The notes: generated by a model from the sequence alone, not told the origin. 64,000 bases of DNA from Epichloe hybrida (GCA_019022495.1 JAFEKR010000005.1:682001-746000); one strand, 5' to 3'. Positions 22,285-35,108 are shown, counted from the first letter of the stretch. A program made the numbers and translations.

Positions 22285-25200
22285 GTCCACAAACTAGCTG
22301 CTTAGTTGCTGCTTGTAATCCTTAATAATATTTATTATAACAAAATCTCTTTTCTTTACCTAAGAATTTTCTAAAGTATTATAGCCCTTTTACTTAACTA
22401 GGTATTTATAATGTCTCCTATTATAATAATATAATATAATTATCTTAACTTTAAACTCCTACTTGTCATCCATAACATTCTCTTGTAGCAAGGATATATC
22501 TTCTACACTAGATAGGTCCCTTATAAATAGTTTAAGGTTAGTAATATTAAAAACATTATATAAACACGTTCTATGTGGTAGCCTTAATTAATACATAAGT
22601 CCGTGGGTACTAATTGCCTTTTTGATTTTATAAGGGCCTAGGTACTTTGCACTTAGCTTCCTACTAGGTTACTATAAGTTAATATTCTTTATAAATAACA
22701 AAACATAGTTACTTACATTAAACTTTATTAGGGTCCGCTTCTTATTATAGTGCTTTATGTACTAGACCTATAAGTCACTTAGAAGCTACTTAATTACTAC
22801 GTATCTATCCCTTAGCGTAATAGCATGAGTTTTTACTTAGTTGTTTACTATAGGAATATCTATAACTACTTACTATAGTCCCCTAGGGTTATAGCCTTAT
22901 AGCGCCTTAGCTAGGGTATAGCTATGAGTTAAATAGACGCTTATATTATACGTAAACTATACTATTAAAAGATTATTAGCCTAATCAGTTTAGTTAAAGT
23001 AAGTAAAGGCTCTTAAATAATACTCTAAAACTTAGTTTAGACGTTCTATCTAACTATCTATCTGTAGGTAGAACATGGTGCTTAGTCGCTGCTTAGTTAT
23101 AATAAGGTAGTAGAAGGTTATCTAAAACCCACTAGTGAAAGTTAAACCCTAGTCTATAATAATACCCTCTAGAGTGCTATAATCCCTAAAAACATACTCT
23201 AAGAATATAGTAGCTAACCCGTCACTAGTTATACGCGTTAAAACAGGGATATAAATACTATACTTTATAAAACAGGGATATAAATACTATACTTTATAAA
23301 ACAGTCTATAATAACTAAGATTACATTATAAGTCTAGTTTACATCTTTTATAGGCAGTAGCCTTGTAATAAAGTCTATTAATAATTCTTAAAAAGGCTAA
23401 TTAAGTACTAGTAGCGCTACTAGCTTACCATAGGGCTTATAGTACCTTAGCTTTAAAGTTTAATAGCTTATATAAGTTTATATATATAACTTAGTGTCTT
23501 TCTTTATTAATAGCTAGTAGTACTAGTTTATAATTTAGTAAAGGGTCCTGCTAACTCCCTAGTAGCCTACTACTAGGTTATTATAGGTAAGCATTAGAAC
23601 TTCCTTCCTTATACTTACTAAAATAAAAACTCTATTCTTAAATATTAATAGCTTAGAGGGCCTAATAAACTATATCTATAATACTTCTAGGTTGCTACTC
23701 TTAAGCAGCTTCCTCTAACTTATAGTAAAGTTATTACCTTACTATGCTTAAAATAATGTAACTTAAATTAAAGTCTTTAATTTTACATACTTAGGATAAG
23801 CGTTACGCACGAACTTAGAAGAGGTTTGCTAGACTACCTGTATTCTTACTATAATACTACTATAAGTGGCTAGCTTATAGTATACTTTTAGACTTATAGA
23901 CAAATTATAGCTAAGCAGCATTTCAAGGGGGCGCCTACATTGCTTACTAACTACTAACCTAGCTAGACTCCTAACCTGTAGGCTTGCTAGACTTATAGAA
24001 ACATTAAATAACATAGACAAGGCGTAACCTTACTACTTATAATTAGCGGACCTAGTTAGCGTACTACTCATAGGCTTTGCAGGACTATTAGGTTCCTTAA
24101 TAATATAATTAAGTTATATCTTCTTAAAACCCTAGAGGCTAGAATAGCCCTTGTAGTAATCTTATAATAAACTATTAACTACGCTAAGTAATATAACCTT
24201 AGGGCCTGTAACTACACTATCACACACATAGCACCCTTACTACTTAGTATCTATAAACTTAGCTAAGAAGTTAGGTAACTATAAGAACGTAGCCTCTGCC
24301 TTATACTTCTTACTAATATAATTTGCTTTTCTTAATAGGGCATTAGCGGGGTTTAGCTTACCTGTATAATATTTAATCCTAAAATTAAACAGATAGAGCT
24401 TATCTAATGCTATCACTTACTTACTAGATAGCTTTAGCTTTGTAGCTAGGTACTTATAATTAAGGTAGTCTATCACAACCGTAATCTAGTAAGTTAAATA
24501 CGTAAGGTAGTATCTCTAGGCCTAAAACGCCTCTTAGATTACTAATAACTTAGCATCTAGGGTTAAGTAATAAAGCTTAATATTAGTTAACTTCCTTAAA
24601 AAATACGCCACTAGGTGCTAGTTACCTAGCACTAATATTATAAGTATAGCTCTAATCACATAACTAGATATATCTATCTCTACTCTTAGTAGATAAAGTA
24701 GGTTAAAGTGCACTAAGATTAGTGCCTCCTAGAACTTCTTTTAGAGTTCTCTAAATACTATAAGTTCGCTAGGCTCTAGCTTAAACTCCGCTAGTTAAAC
24801 ACCCTTTAGATGGTTTGTTAGTGGGACTACTACCCTACTATACTATTTTATAAAGTATTAGTAAAACCCTATAAACCTAAGGAATAATTAAATATTAAAC
24901 ACGCTATAGGGTATTAGCTAGGTCATAATAGCTTTAACCCTTAATAGTTCTATCTTAATACCTTTTTTAGATATAATAAACCCTAGGAATTTCACCTATA
25001 ATACTGAAAATTAGCACTTCTCAAGGTTAATATAGAGATCTGCGTCCTAAAGTTACTCTAGCACCCTTTTAATATGCTCTATGTGTCTTATGGGGTTACT
25101 GCTATATATTAGGATGTTATTAAGGTAGATAATGCAAAATTCATCTACAAGTCCCTTAAGTGTGTTATTAATATATTCCTGAAAAGTGGCTAGCACGTTT

Positions 25201-26300
25201 ACTAATCTAAATAGCATAATAAGGTACTTAAAATGTCTATAGCGGCATTAGAATGCTATCTTTCACTTATTGCCCTTGTGGATATGTAGCTAGTAGTATG
25301 CCTCATGAAGATCTAAAGACGTGAAGACTTTTGCGCCTACTAGTTAATTAAGAATTTTGGAGATTAATAGTAAGGGGGCCTTATTCTTAACGGTGATCCT
25401 ATTAAGACCCTTGTAATTCACATAAAGCCTTAATTTCCTTGATTTTTTCGGGATAAATAAAATTAGGGCTCTAGCTAGGCTTGTTAATCTTCTAATCTAT
25501 CCTTTTTCCTACGTACTCGTAAGGTACTCCCTAAGCACCTCTAGCTTTTTTTCCGCTAGGTTATATATAGGTCCTTATAGTAGCTGTTTCCCTCCTTTTA
25601 ATTTAATTACATAAGTGTAGCCCCTAAGTTCTAGAAGCTTACTAGCTAGATCTTTTAAGAACATATTGGTAAATTCCGCGTACTTCTCTAGGATTTACTA
25701 TTAGGGTGCATTACTATCTATTTCTTATGTAAATACTACTAGCTCCTTATAAAACACTACCTAGAGCGCTATTATGCTTCTAAGTTTCTTCTTCTTTAGG
25801 GGCTAGATATTACCTTTCGCTATTGCTATAACTATGTTACAAGTTAGGTTATTACTTAGTGTGTTATTTATTAACAAAACTTTATTAGTATCCCCCTCTT
25901 TTGCTTTAGGTTTAACTATTCTAACTTTTAGTAATACTAGTAATAGCGTAATAGAAAACTACTTTGTTACCTTATGTAGTTGTTGCTTACCTAAAGTAAA
26001 TGCAATATATTCTTTAGTTATTAGAAACCTCTAAAAACCTTACTTCTAATCTATTACTATAGGTTTATACTCTAGGGTCTAGTCTATTCCTAGGAGCATT
26101 TCTTCTCTAGTATTAGTAATATAGTAGCTAACTTAGCAGACCTTTATATAGCCTATACTATCCTTTACCTTAACTAGTTTACGTAAAATTCCTTAGTGTA
26201 GGATCTTATTCCTGCTTATGCTTTCTAGTGTTACCTCTGCTTTTACTATATTCTTCTAGTTCTATTTTAATAGTAGCTTAGGGTAGATTATTAAATATTC
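22285..26300 (-). pseudogene. Gypsy D pol: protease, RT, RNase H, integrase, chromodomain
   Basis: Read on the minus strand, RT shows IIYLNNILIYSS near 25090-25135 (the catalytic YxDD has become LNN). RNase H lies about 24450-24800. An unbroken 63-codon stretch (23829-24020) is in the same frame as the downstream integrase (VRNAYPKYVKLK) and belongs to the linker. The integrase (23000-23750) contains GVSRTLYxII, PYGKLVAL, LLIDFITRLLP, LVIIDCFIKYS and IIIDxGLTFTS. It is followed by ERLNxVLEYYLRAF and AKYLGPYKI. The chromodomain-like end (HYKYLVKxKGYNTLE) is near 22340-22410. RIP stops are scattered throughout. Confidence 0.93.
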
Positions 26301-27600
26301 CGCTCCTATATTAAATAGCGCTAGCACTACTAAATAGTAGTTATCTTACTATAGGGATACTTACATCCTTATTCTCTTATTTATAGGTTTCTCTATAGTA
26401 AGACTATTATCCTAGGCTTACGCTAAATTAATTAGAATTTTATTTAGGTCTAAAGATTTATTACTACTATCTCTATGCTTCTTAGTAGTATGCTTATTAC
26501 TCTTATAGATTAAGTAGTCCGCTGCTTTATATTTATTTAAACTATGTCTAGGGCTACTGTATTTATAGCACTTAAATAGCTTCTAGCCTATACCCTATTA
26601 TTAGGAACCTTACTGCAAATTATCTATAGGGGAGCTAGAGTGTTATCTTTTGTTATTCCTACTTTCTTTATTATAGCTTCTATTATAATTCTTTATTATA
26701 GATATTATTATAACTTTAGCTTTTTTACCTTAGCCCTATAGATAGCTCTAAGATATAGGAAACTCTTAGCTAACTATATGCTACCTTATAGTATTATTTA
26801 AGCTATTTAGGAACATTACTATCCTTAGACATAAGGGGATCTAGTTAGGTAATTTAGCTTCTACCTTTATCTAGAGTCTTAGGAAAGATTAGAAAGATTA
26901 ATTATGCTTTTACCTAAGGTTTAGTAGCATCCTAGTAGCTTCTAAGCACCTTATGTCTTTATCTATTACGCTAGTGTTTAGCTAAGATATAAATCTATCC
27001 TAGGTGTAGGCTATATAGTTAACTATCCTATTTACTATTACGTAACATATCTATTATTACTTCGTATTATTAGCTAGGCAGCTGCTAGCATACACTACCT
27101 TTATTCTATTATCCTAGAAGGTTCTTAGGTCTAGCTAGAATAGCATATTTAAATCCTATAGATATGCTTATAAATTCTTATAAGTGTCTCCCTTATATAT
27201 AGGCACCTTATACTATATCTTAATAAAGCTTTATAGGTATACGCTCCCTATAAACTTGCTATTAGGTAGGAAACCTAGGAATACAGGATTTATTAGTGTG
27301 TCTATCTAAGGGGTAATTATAGGTCTTCTACCTAATCTAGCTAATTATAGGTCTGCTTCTATTTCTTTAAGCTACGCTTCTATTTCTAAGATCTCTTATC
27401 TTAAGTAGGCATTACGTAACTAGGCTTATGCGACCTTGTGTTGCCTCTATAGCTAGTCTAGATTATTATTATTTCTAGATCTAGGGTTACTATGTTAGTT
27501 AGGTGGTATTTACTATGCCCTATTATTTTCTATAGTTAGAGTGTTTAGGTTACTACTTAGGTGCTATAGGTTTAGGGCTTCCTTGCTAAGTAGTATAGGT
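26301..27600 (-). pseudogene. Gypsy D gag with zinc knuckle
   Basis: This is gag on the minus strand. The CCHC box is at 26529-26570: KCYKYSSPRHSLNKY, where the second and last Cys have become Tyr and the spacing is C-x2-C-x4-H-x4-C. It is preceded by GxKLF and followed by a Lys-rich linker (HTTKKHRD) leading to protease. The capsid part upstream (26650-27550) is too mutated to mark domains. Gag and knuckle order is normal for a chromovirus. Confidence 0.82.
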
Positions 27601-27685
27601 ATGTTCTAAGTAAATATCCTATAGCTCCTTTGTATTTAAATCTAGCTAATAGTCTGTTTTTCTAAAAAGGTTTAAGAGTTTAACT

Positions 27686-27952
27686 TATTATAACTATAGT
27701 AAGAGAGATATAAATAGAGTAAAGGCTAAGACTCTTAATTATAGCTAGAGAGCTATTACTTAGGGGTAGGTATATAAAGGTCTTAAACTCTAACCTCCTA
27801 TAACTCTTATAGGCGGTCCTTATCTAAATACCCTACTACATGCACGTGGCTACCTAGCAGCTACTTAGTTATCTATGCGATCCAGGGCTTATCCGAGGGC
27901 TCCATTATGTGACCGTCCTGTCCGTGACTCCCTAGCCTCCGTGCCCCTGACA
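27686..27952 (-). repeat. 5' LTR of Gypsy D
   Basis: The LTR is 267 bp. On the + strand it starts TATTATAACTATAG (mutated inner edge) and ends CTCCGTGCCCCTGACA (clean outer edge), followed by AGAAC. Confidence 0.95.
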
Positions 27953-27957
27953 AGAAC

Positions 27958-29420
27958 CTAATAACCTACCCCTTTACCTTACCTATTAGTATAATTACTA
28001 TTAAAAGAATTAATAAGCTAGACTCCTTTAGGAAGGCTAAGTTAATCTCCTCTAGGAAGGCTAAGCTAATCTCCTCTAGGAAGGTTAATTAACCTAGAGT
28101 TAAGACTACCTAAGGATGCTATTTATAAGTATCCGCAGGTGACTCCCTTACCTATACCTTTACCTAAGATAAGTTAGTAGTATTACCCTAGAAACACTAC
28201 TAATAATACCCCTAAGTAAGAGAGTTACTAATAGAGGTAACCTTTACTACCTAGGGCTAGTAGTGCTTCTATTAGTATAGCTTAGAGAGCTATACTTTCT
28301 CCTTCCTAATATAAGGAAAAGGAAGGTTAGAGAGAATAATAAGCCCTAAGAGTGCTACTTATAAAGCTACCCTCTTACTTCCTAAAGACTTTACTACCCC
28401 TTTTATAAATATAAAGGGAAGTATCTAGAGGACCCCTATAGACTAAGAGACCTTTACTAAAGTAGATTATAGACTTATTAAAGGTATATCCTAAAGAATA
28501 ACTCTATAGCGCTAATAACTATAATATTCTTAAATTAAAGCTTTAAATATTCTATAAGAAGTGTAAATTACTTAATATCTAACCTAAATAAGCTAGTTAT
28601 GCTTTTAAGATTATACTTAAAGGTAAAGCTTTATAATACTATATAAACTACCTCTCTAAACCGAGTTAACTATAAGACCTCCCTATACTTATTAGCTATA
28701 TAAGGAAATAATTTAAGACTAAAGATATATAGTAAAGATATCTCCTAGAATAGAATAATTTTACCTTATAAGAGATAATAAAAGATAACCTAAGCAAATT
28801 AATAATTAATTACTTTAATAATCTTATAGAAAGGCTAGCTATCTTATAATAGGTAGTACCTAAGGTAAGCTAAAGCAAAAGGGCACTTTAGAATTAACTT
28901 ATAATAGCCTATAATAATATTCTAGAATATAGAGAAGTTATTATAGACTTACTAAAGGGACTATAAGAATTCTATAAATAGATTAGGATAATATTCTAAC
29001 TAGTAAAGGAAAAGAAGAAAAACTACTACTAGTTCCTAACTAAAACTATAACCCTAGAGTAATTCTAGACTAACTAAAAATATAATAGGAAAGGAAAAGA
29101 GACCTAATACCTTTTAAAACTATAAGGAAAAGGAGGAAATTCTTATATAAAGAAATACTATATATATAGTAAGAAAGGATACTAGTTATTAAAGCACCTA
29201 GAAGAGGACTATAAGAAAGCATATTAACGCTTTAAGAACCACTACCTTATAAATCTAACTAATAACTTGTATAATTTATTCCTTATATAGTATAAAGGGG
29301 AATATAAACCTTAATCCCCTATTAATAATAAATCGCTTAGTATATCAAGAGCATTGGATTTAATAATAGCCCTAATGGTATAGATAGGCTAGTACTTATA
29401 AGCTTCTTTAATTATAAAAC
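27958..29420 (+). pseudogene. Copia C gag, 3' piece with zinc knuckle
   Basis: This is degraded gag continuing from 20101. It starts with a short tandem duplication (CTAAGCTAATCTCCTCTAGGAAGG-like unit around 28035-28090). The knuckle at 29150-29200 reads KKYYIYSKKGYxLLKH. With Tyr reverted to Cys it becomes the Copia gag pattern C-x2-C-x4-C-W...H seen in fungal Copia elements. The preceding charged stretch (KEKKNYY, about 29000) fits gag. The start is lost, and RIP stops are frequent. Confidence 0.75.
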
Positions 29421-32400
29421 ATAACTTAATAGTAAAAGAATAGTTTAATTCCTAATAAGTTAAGTAGCTTATTATAGTCTAAGTAAAGAAAACCCCTTTT
29501 AGTAAGAACTCTTAAGTAAAGCTCTAATAATATTTATACTAGAAGATTACTATTCTTATATAATGTTTTAAGGGATTATGCCTAATATAGGAGCCGTAAA
29601 GTTCTCTATAGTAAGGCATCCTTAATTTCTTACTTTATAATATTAAATGCCTAAACTATAGCTTAATAAATTAATAGTAAAAAAGGCATTAGTTAGATTT
29701 AGCGTAGGAGAACTAATTATTGCGCTTAGAGTGGCTAATATACCTATACCTTTTAGAGATATTCTCTTTTAGGTTATACTAATAAACACTCTATTCCTCT
29801 TATCCCTTAATAATATAAACTATCTAAAGATTAATTTTAATATCTCTAAGAACACACTATAATAAGGAAATATTAAAGTCCTTATTATACATAAATAGGG
29901 GTATGCCTAGATGCTACTAATATAGAAAGAGAAAGTAGTTACTTAGAGCTACCTTATAGAAAGCAAGCTATAGTAATTACACTGCTGCTTTAGGTATTTA
30001 TTAATCTAATGTTTATATAAGGTTCTCTGTAGATTAGGGTATAATATTAATATTAAAGCTATTAGGGAGCTGATAAGGATTTGCTACTAATACTAGATAT
30101 ATGTAAATAGCCCTAATTACTTTAAATTTACCCTTAAGGATAAGTATAGCTTTAACTATAAAGTAATAGTAAATATTTTCTACCTTAATAGTAACTACCC
30201 TATACTTTACACTATAGATATAGCTATAGCGTTTAATATAGTGAAATTCCTTAAAGATATCTCTATAAAAACAACCTAGGAAGCCCTCTGGATATACTAG
30301 ATTAATACTTATCTAGGCCCTCTGGATTTTATTACTATAGATACTAGAATAAACTTCTATAGTAATAAATTTAGATAATTTATAGCTTTAATATTAATTT
30401 TAATTAAGGAAGTCCCTGTTAAGGCATACTATAGTATTAGGAAGGTTAAAAGGTATTATAGGCCGCTCTAAAGGGCCTATAATATAATTAGGCGCGAATA
30501 TCCTATAACACCTAAACCTACTGCCTTATAAATAGTAATTAAGGCCCTAAATAATACCGCAGGCCCTAATAGCCTTATCCTAACCTTTCTTATCTTTAGA
30601 GCTTACCTATATATAATAAATGAATCCCTGCTATTACCTAATATTATATAGTATGTAATTATAATATAGAAGGCTACTAAAGAGATTAAGAGACTTTATG
30701 CTATTAGGAAGGTTAATAAGGCCCTTACTAAATATAATAGCCTAGATACCTTAAAGACCCTTAACCTATTACTTAGATTAAAGGTCTAAGTCTAGTAAGA
30801 AAGTAAGGGATAGGTAGGCCTATACTAGCTACTAGTAATAACTAAAGAGAGCTATACGCTTAATATACCTAGGGGCCTAAAGACCTTTAGGTTAACCTCT
30901 CTTAAGCCTTACTATAATAATCCTAGTGCGAAGAAAATAGCAGAGCCTAGTGGAGAGAAAAAGGAGGAAGGGTAAGAGGCCTAAGATAAGAACATAGTAC
31001 TAGTAATACTACTAAAGCGCGGGTGTAAAAGACCCTAAAAGAACTCTCTTATAATACCTTAAGAGACTAATACCTTCCTATTAGCAAAAGAATATAGTAA
31101 CTTAGCCCTTACTATTAAGCTATATAAGGAAGGAGTTATTAGGACCCTAGGCAAACCTTTTAAATAGTTAATAAAAGCAGAAATTAATGCCCTAATTAAG
31201 CAAGGTATATTTAAATTTATTATGTTTAATAAGGAGAAGTATAGTAGGATTTAAATCTTTAATTCCTGAATTATTAATAAGATTAAAGGTAAGATAATAA
31301 AACCCTATAAAAAGTTACGCCTTATAATCTAAGGATATAAGAATAAAGGGAAATAGGCTATTCTCACATAGGCCCTAACGATTTAATAAGCAAGCTAATA
31401 TCTTATCCTTATAATAGCCTTATTAGTAAGATTAAGGAAATTCCTTATCTAGCTACGTAATATCTATTAGGCGTATGTATAGGCCTGTATATTCCTAGAG
31501 TAGCTAATCCTAGCGCGCTTGCTAATTTAGATATAGTATCTTTACCTACCTAGCATGATTTTTAGGGTTATAAAGCCCCTCTATAGACTTGCAGAGGCTG
31601 GAATGTATTAGTGGGTTATGTATTATAAGCATTATAAAGAGTACCTCTAGATAGAAACCTTTATATATAATCCTTGCTTACTTATAATTATAAAGGAAAG
31701 CCCTAACTTTATATGCATTAGAATGTAAACTAATAATACCCTTAGCCTATTAGATAAAAAGTTCTCTAAGAAGGAAGAGACTTAACTAGTTACTATAGGT
31801 TTTAATATAAAGCTAAAGTAATTCCTAACCTAGGATAATCCCCTTATGTTTAATAGAGGTATTATTACGATAGAGAATAATACTATTAAGATATAGTAAA
31901 AGGGATAGAGTAATAAGTTAGAATTAGTTCTAATAATTAATTTAAAGTGTAAATATATTAAGTAAAGGGCCTAAGGCGCTTATATTACCTTAATATGCTA
32001 ACTAGAGGCTTACTTTAATCTATCTATTACTATATAGTACTAAGACCTAACCCTAGAGGATGTGAAAGCCCTTAATCACTACCTAAAGTGGTAGATAAAT
32101 TACTTAGAAAGAGGCCTAATATTTATCCTAATTAACCTTAAGAAGGTAAAGCTCTTTACCTTTATAAATAGATTATTTACTAATAACTAGGACCTATCCT
32201 TATAACTAGGATATATACTTATCCTAGCTAATAAAGACTACACTAATAGTAAGTTTATAATTAAAGGTAATATTATACACTTTAGCTTAATAAAGAGTAA
32301 GAGAGTTACGCAAAGCGTGCTTGCCTTAGAAGTCTATAGTATAGTAGCTAGTGTTAATATAGCTTATATAATTACTATAACCCTAAACCTAGTTACTAAC

Positions 32401-32690
32401 TAACTAAAGCTCCTGAAAATCCTAGTTATTATATATATGGATTTATACTCCTTATATAAGTGCCTTATTAAGCTTAGTATAATAAAAGAGAAACGCCTAA
32501 TAATTAATATTATAGCTCTTTAATAGTTATATAAACGCTAAGAACTCTATAAGATCTAATAGATTAATAAAGAGAATAACCTAGCTAATACCTTTATAAA
32601 GGCATTACCTAATAAGGCTCTTAAAGGCTTTATCTTAACTAACTAGATAACTATATAGATAGAGGGATAGGTTACTTACGCATAATATAC
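29421..32690 (+). pseudogene. Copia C pol: protease, integrase, RT, RNase H
   Basis: The integrase precedes RT, which defines Ty1/Copia. The integrase (30040-30700) reads TIDIAIAFNIVKFL, YLGPLDFITIDTRINFYSNKF, VPVKAYYSIRKVKRYYRPL and IKALNNTAGPNSLILTFLIF. This is the classic core with its DTGTNF-like Asp and the GIVERYHxPLRRAY-like stretch. RT (31130-31800) reads KEGVIRTLGKPFK, KPYKKLRLII, YKNKGK and YVxACIFLE. Its catalytic region at 31720-31740 is RMxTNNT (QTDDT in intact fungal Copia; both Asp are Asn). RNase H follows to about 32650, with LANTFIKALPN near the end. It is non-functional. Confidence 0.95.
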
Positions 32691-33142
32691 ACGTAGTAAG
32701 AGAAAAGGTAATCCTCTAGGAGGGTAGCTATAAGGATAAGATAGTAATATATAGGGAATCTACGCCCCTATAGTTAATATCCCTAGCAGCTATAGCTACG
32801 CTAGCTTACTAGGCCCTCCTAGTAAACTATAGAAATTAATAGCAGTGTATAGGAGAATAAAAGCATTACTAAGGAGGAGAAAGATATTATATACACGCTA
32901 TAATGTAGGATATATACTATTTTAAGGAAAAGAAGGGATTTAAAAGGACTTACTTATCCTTATATAGGCTTATAGGCTAAGTGAGATTATTATTTCCCTT
33001 TTATTAGTAACTATATACCTAGATAGGCTATAAGTTCTTTTCCTTATATCCCCTATTAATTATATCTATGATTTATGTTTCCTTTTTATTCCTGTGATTA
33101 ATATTGCGCGTTAATAATTATGTTAAAAGAGAGAAGTTCTAG
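32691..33142 (+). other. Copia C 3' untranslated region
   Basis: This is 450 bp between the RNase H end and the 3' LTR, with no readable frame. It ends in the purine tract AAAAGAGAGAA shortly before the LTR. Confidence 0.6.
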
Positions 33143-33449
33143 TGTTAGAATAAAGGTGATATTAATCACGCGTCATAGCTATAATTACCTAGTAAAAGCT
33201 TAGGCTACGCGCACGCCTTATATATAACCTATCACTTAGCACGTTAATTAGCTAGGAAATATAGGGACATAAACGCGTAATCCCTTTTCCTTTCTTATAT
33301 TATAATTTCTAGCTTTTAACCTCTCTTTTCCTATAACTTAATTAATTATACTAACAGATAACGTAGCCTAGAATAGAGAATTAATGATAATACTATTCTT
33401 CGGGCTCACGACTGTAACACATTGAATTCAATACCCTGTGAATCTAACA
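33143..33449 (+). repeat. 3' LTR of Copia C
   Basis: The LTR is 307 bp. Its inner start TGTTAGAATAAAGG is mutated, and its outer end (CGGGCTCACGACTGTAACAC ... GTGAATCTAACA) is clean. It is followed by TTTAT. Confidence 0.95.
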
Positions 33450-34009
33450 TTTATAAAAGAATAGAAAAAAATTTAAGATATTTAAAAAGAATATATATTA
33501 AATCTACAAAAAAAAGGATTATTCTAAATAAAAGTTTTAATATTAATATTAAATTCAACGTATATAAAAGTTCAATTATAGTTTCTTAGTATAATTATTT
33601 GGATTTATAATATATCATTTTGTATTATTTAAAAAGGTATATATAGGGTATTTTTTAGTAATAAAAAGTCTTATTTAAAATAATAGAAATATAATTATAA
33701 GAAAATAGATATATAGTTAATATAATATCTTATAATATATAAAACAATTTCAAGAATCTAATTAACCTTATAAACTTACTATATATACCCTATACTAGAA
33801 GATATAACTAATAGTCTAAAAGATAGGAAATTAAGATATTTAATAGTAAATTTAATAAAATACCTATTATAAAAACACTTATATTAATCTAATAAAGGAA
33901 AATCTCAAGTATATTATAAGATATTAATATACCCCACTTTTTTTCCCTCCTAACATTACACATTACATCCAAACCCTAAATATTACATTACATTACATTA
34001 CATTACATG
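33450..34009. other. AT-rich host DNA right of Copia C, with microsatellite
   Basis: This is the continuation of the host sequence of 4287-5004 after the TTTAT duplication. It is very AT-rich, with poly-A runs near 33460-33520. No frame of interest was found. It ends in a pentanucleotide microsatellite that abuts the Copia G remnant. Confidence 0.65.
33953..34008. repeat. (ATTAC)n microsatellite
   Basis: About five perfect ATTAC units lie at 33982-34007, preceded by degenerate units (ACATTACACATTACAT) from 33953. It marks the junction between host AT-rich DNA and the truncated end of the Copia G remnant. Confidence 0.9.
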
Positions 34010-34847
34010 CTCTGACCGTAACCTACTTAAATTCCAGGCTACTAGCTATAATTAAGGTCTATAAACTAGCATTTATTATTAAAGATATAGATTAAGGTAC
34101 CGCTATTAAGTATAACTTGTGATTTACCCTAGGCGAAGAAAGCTTCTATAAATTCTTTTATAGCCGTAAACGTAGTGTTATCTTCCTTTAGCTCCTTTAT
34201 GCTATTACTAGGCTCTTTACTGTTATTATCCTTTAACTATGTGTTATAAGCCTTCTTTATATTATTAGATTAATAATTTATTACTTCTTTTGCTTTCTTT
34301 AATAGCTCTTTATTAATTTTCTAGTCTTTCGTTAGGCAGAGAGCTCTATAGACTTTCTATAAGTCTTTTAACTTCTTTACCTTATGCTTCTTGTAGTAAA
34401 TATAGTTATCTTTCTTTACCTTCTCTTTTTTAGCTTTATTCTTTATTTTGCTATTAAGAGTTAGTTCTACTCTAAAAGAGTTATTAGCCTTTACTTAAGA
34501 CCTACCTTAGGCTTTAATTAGGTGCCTAATCCTACTTATAATATTATAGAAATCTAGGACCTTTCCCTTGCACTTTACTATGTAAATTAGAAAGCTAACT
34601 TAAGCTAAGATAGTAGGGAATTAAGCCCTGATAGCGTTATTAATTATTTTCACAGGTAAGTTACCCTTAGTAATAGGGTAGTTTACTTAGAGGTATCTTT
34701 TATAACTTATTAAAGTATTTGCAAGCTACTTATTAATATTTACTCTTATAAGGTTTTGCTTAACTATCTTATTAAAGTTAACTTTAGTATAATGCTTAAT
34801 AGTCTTACTTAAAGGCATTATATTTCTCTTAAGCTCCTTAATCTTAT
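34010..34847 (-). pseudogene. Copia G gag-protease remnant
   Basis: A minus-strand frame with only about a dozen stops reads NKIKELKRNIMPLSKTIKHY at its upstream end. It then gives KGKVLDFYNIISRIRHLIKA, followed by YIYYKKHKVKKLKD. With Tyr reverted to Cys this is the Copia gag box C-x2-C...H...C-W (34381-34407 and on). It ends with a retropepsin site, VILNSGTLIYIFNNK (34075-34114), the mutated equivalent of LDSGATxHIFND. The segment stops at the microsatellite. Upstream it is cut by Copia E at 34847/34848. Integrase and RT are absent, so this is a truncated element. It is less mutated than its neighbours. Confidence 0.8.
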
Positions 34848-35108
34848 TGTTAATTCCTTCGGATCTTCATTGGTTCAATCGTGGCCAAAGACCGGACTAA
34901 TTGTAGGTCTAGCGCAATGCACGCGACATGATTAGCTGCATTAATTCGCTACCCTCTCTTTTGCCTTACACACGGATTTCGCTTACTTTCCTAGCATCTA
35001 GACTTTCCCTCTCTTCTCTCTCTTTCCTTCCTAGCTAATTTAATTAACTATTATTAACTTTAATTATACGGGATTATTACCTACGCAGGTACCTTAGTGT
35101 AACTAACA
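34848..35108 (+). repeat. 5' LTR of Copia E
   Basis: The proposed 261-bp LTR starts TGTTAATTCCTTCGG and ends GTAACTAACA. Support for the limits is the TGTTA/TAACA inverted ends, interruption of the G gag frame exactly at 34848, and the CTAATTAGTA after the end, as in Copia C. The left two thirds are almost unmutated (TTCAATCGTGGCCAAAGACC). No second LTR is in the window to confirm it. Confidence 0.75.

Larger units (their letters stand above)
20102..27952 (-). mobile_element. Gypsy family D (full length, nested in Copia C)
   Basis: This is a Ty3/Gypsy chromovirus, 7851 bp, on the minus strand with 267-bp LTRs and target duplication AGAAC (20097-20101, 27953-27957). Order in minus orientation is LTR (27686-27952), gag with CCHC knuckle, protease, RT, RNase H, integrase, chromodomain, a 1.9-kb tail, polypurine tract, LTR (20102-20368). 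It is strongly RIP-mutated in the interior. Confidence 0.96.
5005..33449 (+). mobile_element. Copia element C, split by nested B1 and D
   Basis: This is a full-length Ty1/Copia retrotransposon with paired 307-bp LTRs (5005-5311 and 33143-33449) and target duplication TTTAT (5000-5004, 33450-33454). With B1 (13791 bp) and D (7851 bp) and their 5-bp duplications removed, the native element is about 6.8 kb. Its own sequence is 5005-6001, 19798-20101 and 27958-33449. Order is gag, protease, integrase, RT, RNase H, as in Copia. All frames are broken by RIP stops. A purine tract (AAAAGAGAGAA, 33125-33135) just before the 3' LTR can serve as the polypurine tract. Confidence 0.95.

Noticed and set aside
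23275..23300. Short tandem duplication (ATAAATACTATACTTTATAAAACAGGGAT-like, around 23248-23305)
   Set aside because: A roughly 28-bp local duplication inside the Gypsy D integrase. It looks like a small replication slip with no further structure.
25834..26034. 66-codon + strand open frame
   Set aside because: It lies over the protease region of Gypsy D pol on the opposite strand, with no conserved counterpart and no motif. Treated as a shadow.
33953..34008. Possible telomeric repeat (single AAACCCTAAA near 33971)
   Set aside because: Only one CCCTAA-like unit occurs. The repeated unit is ATTAC, a simple microsatellite. Another single AACCCTAA at 4512-4520 is also isolated.
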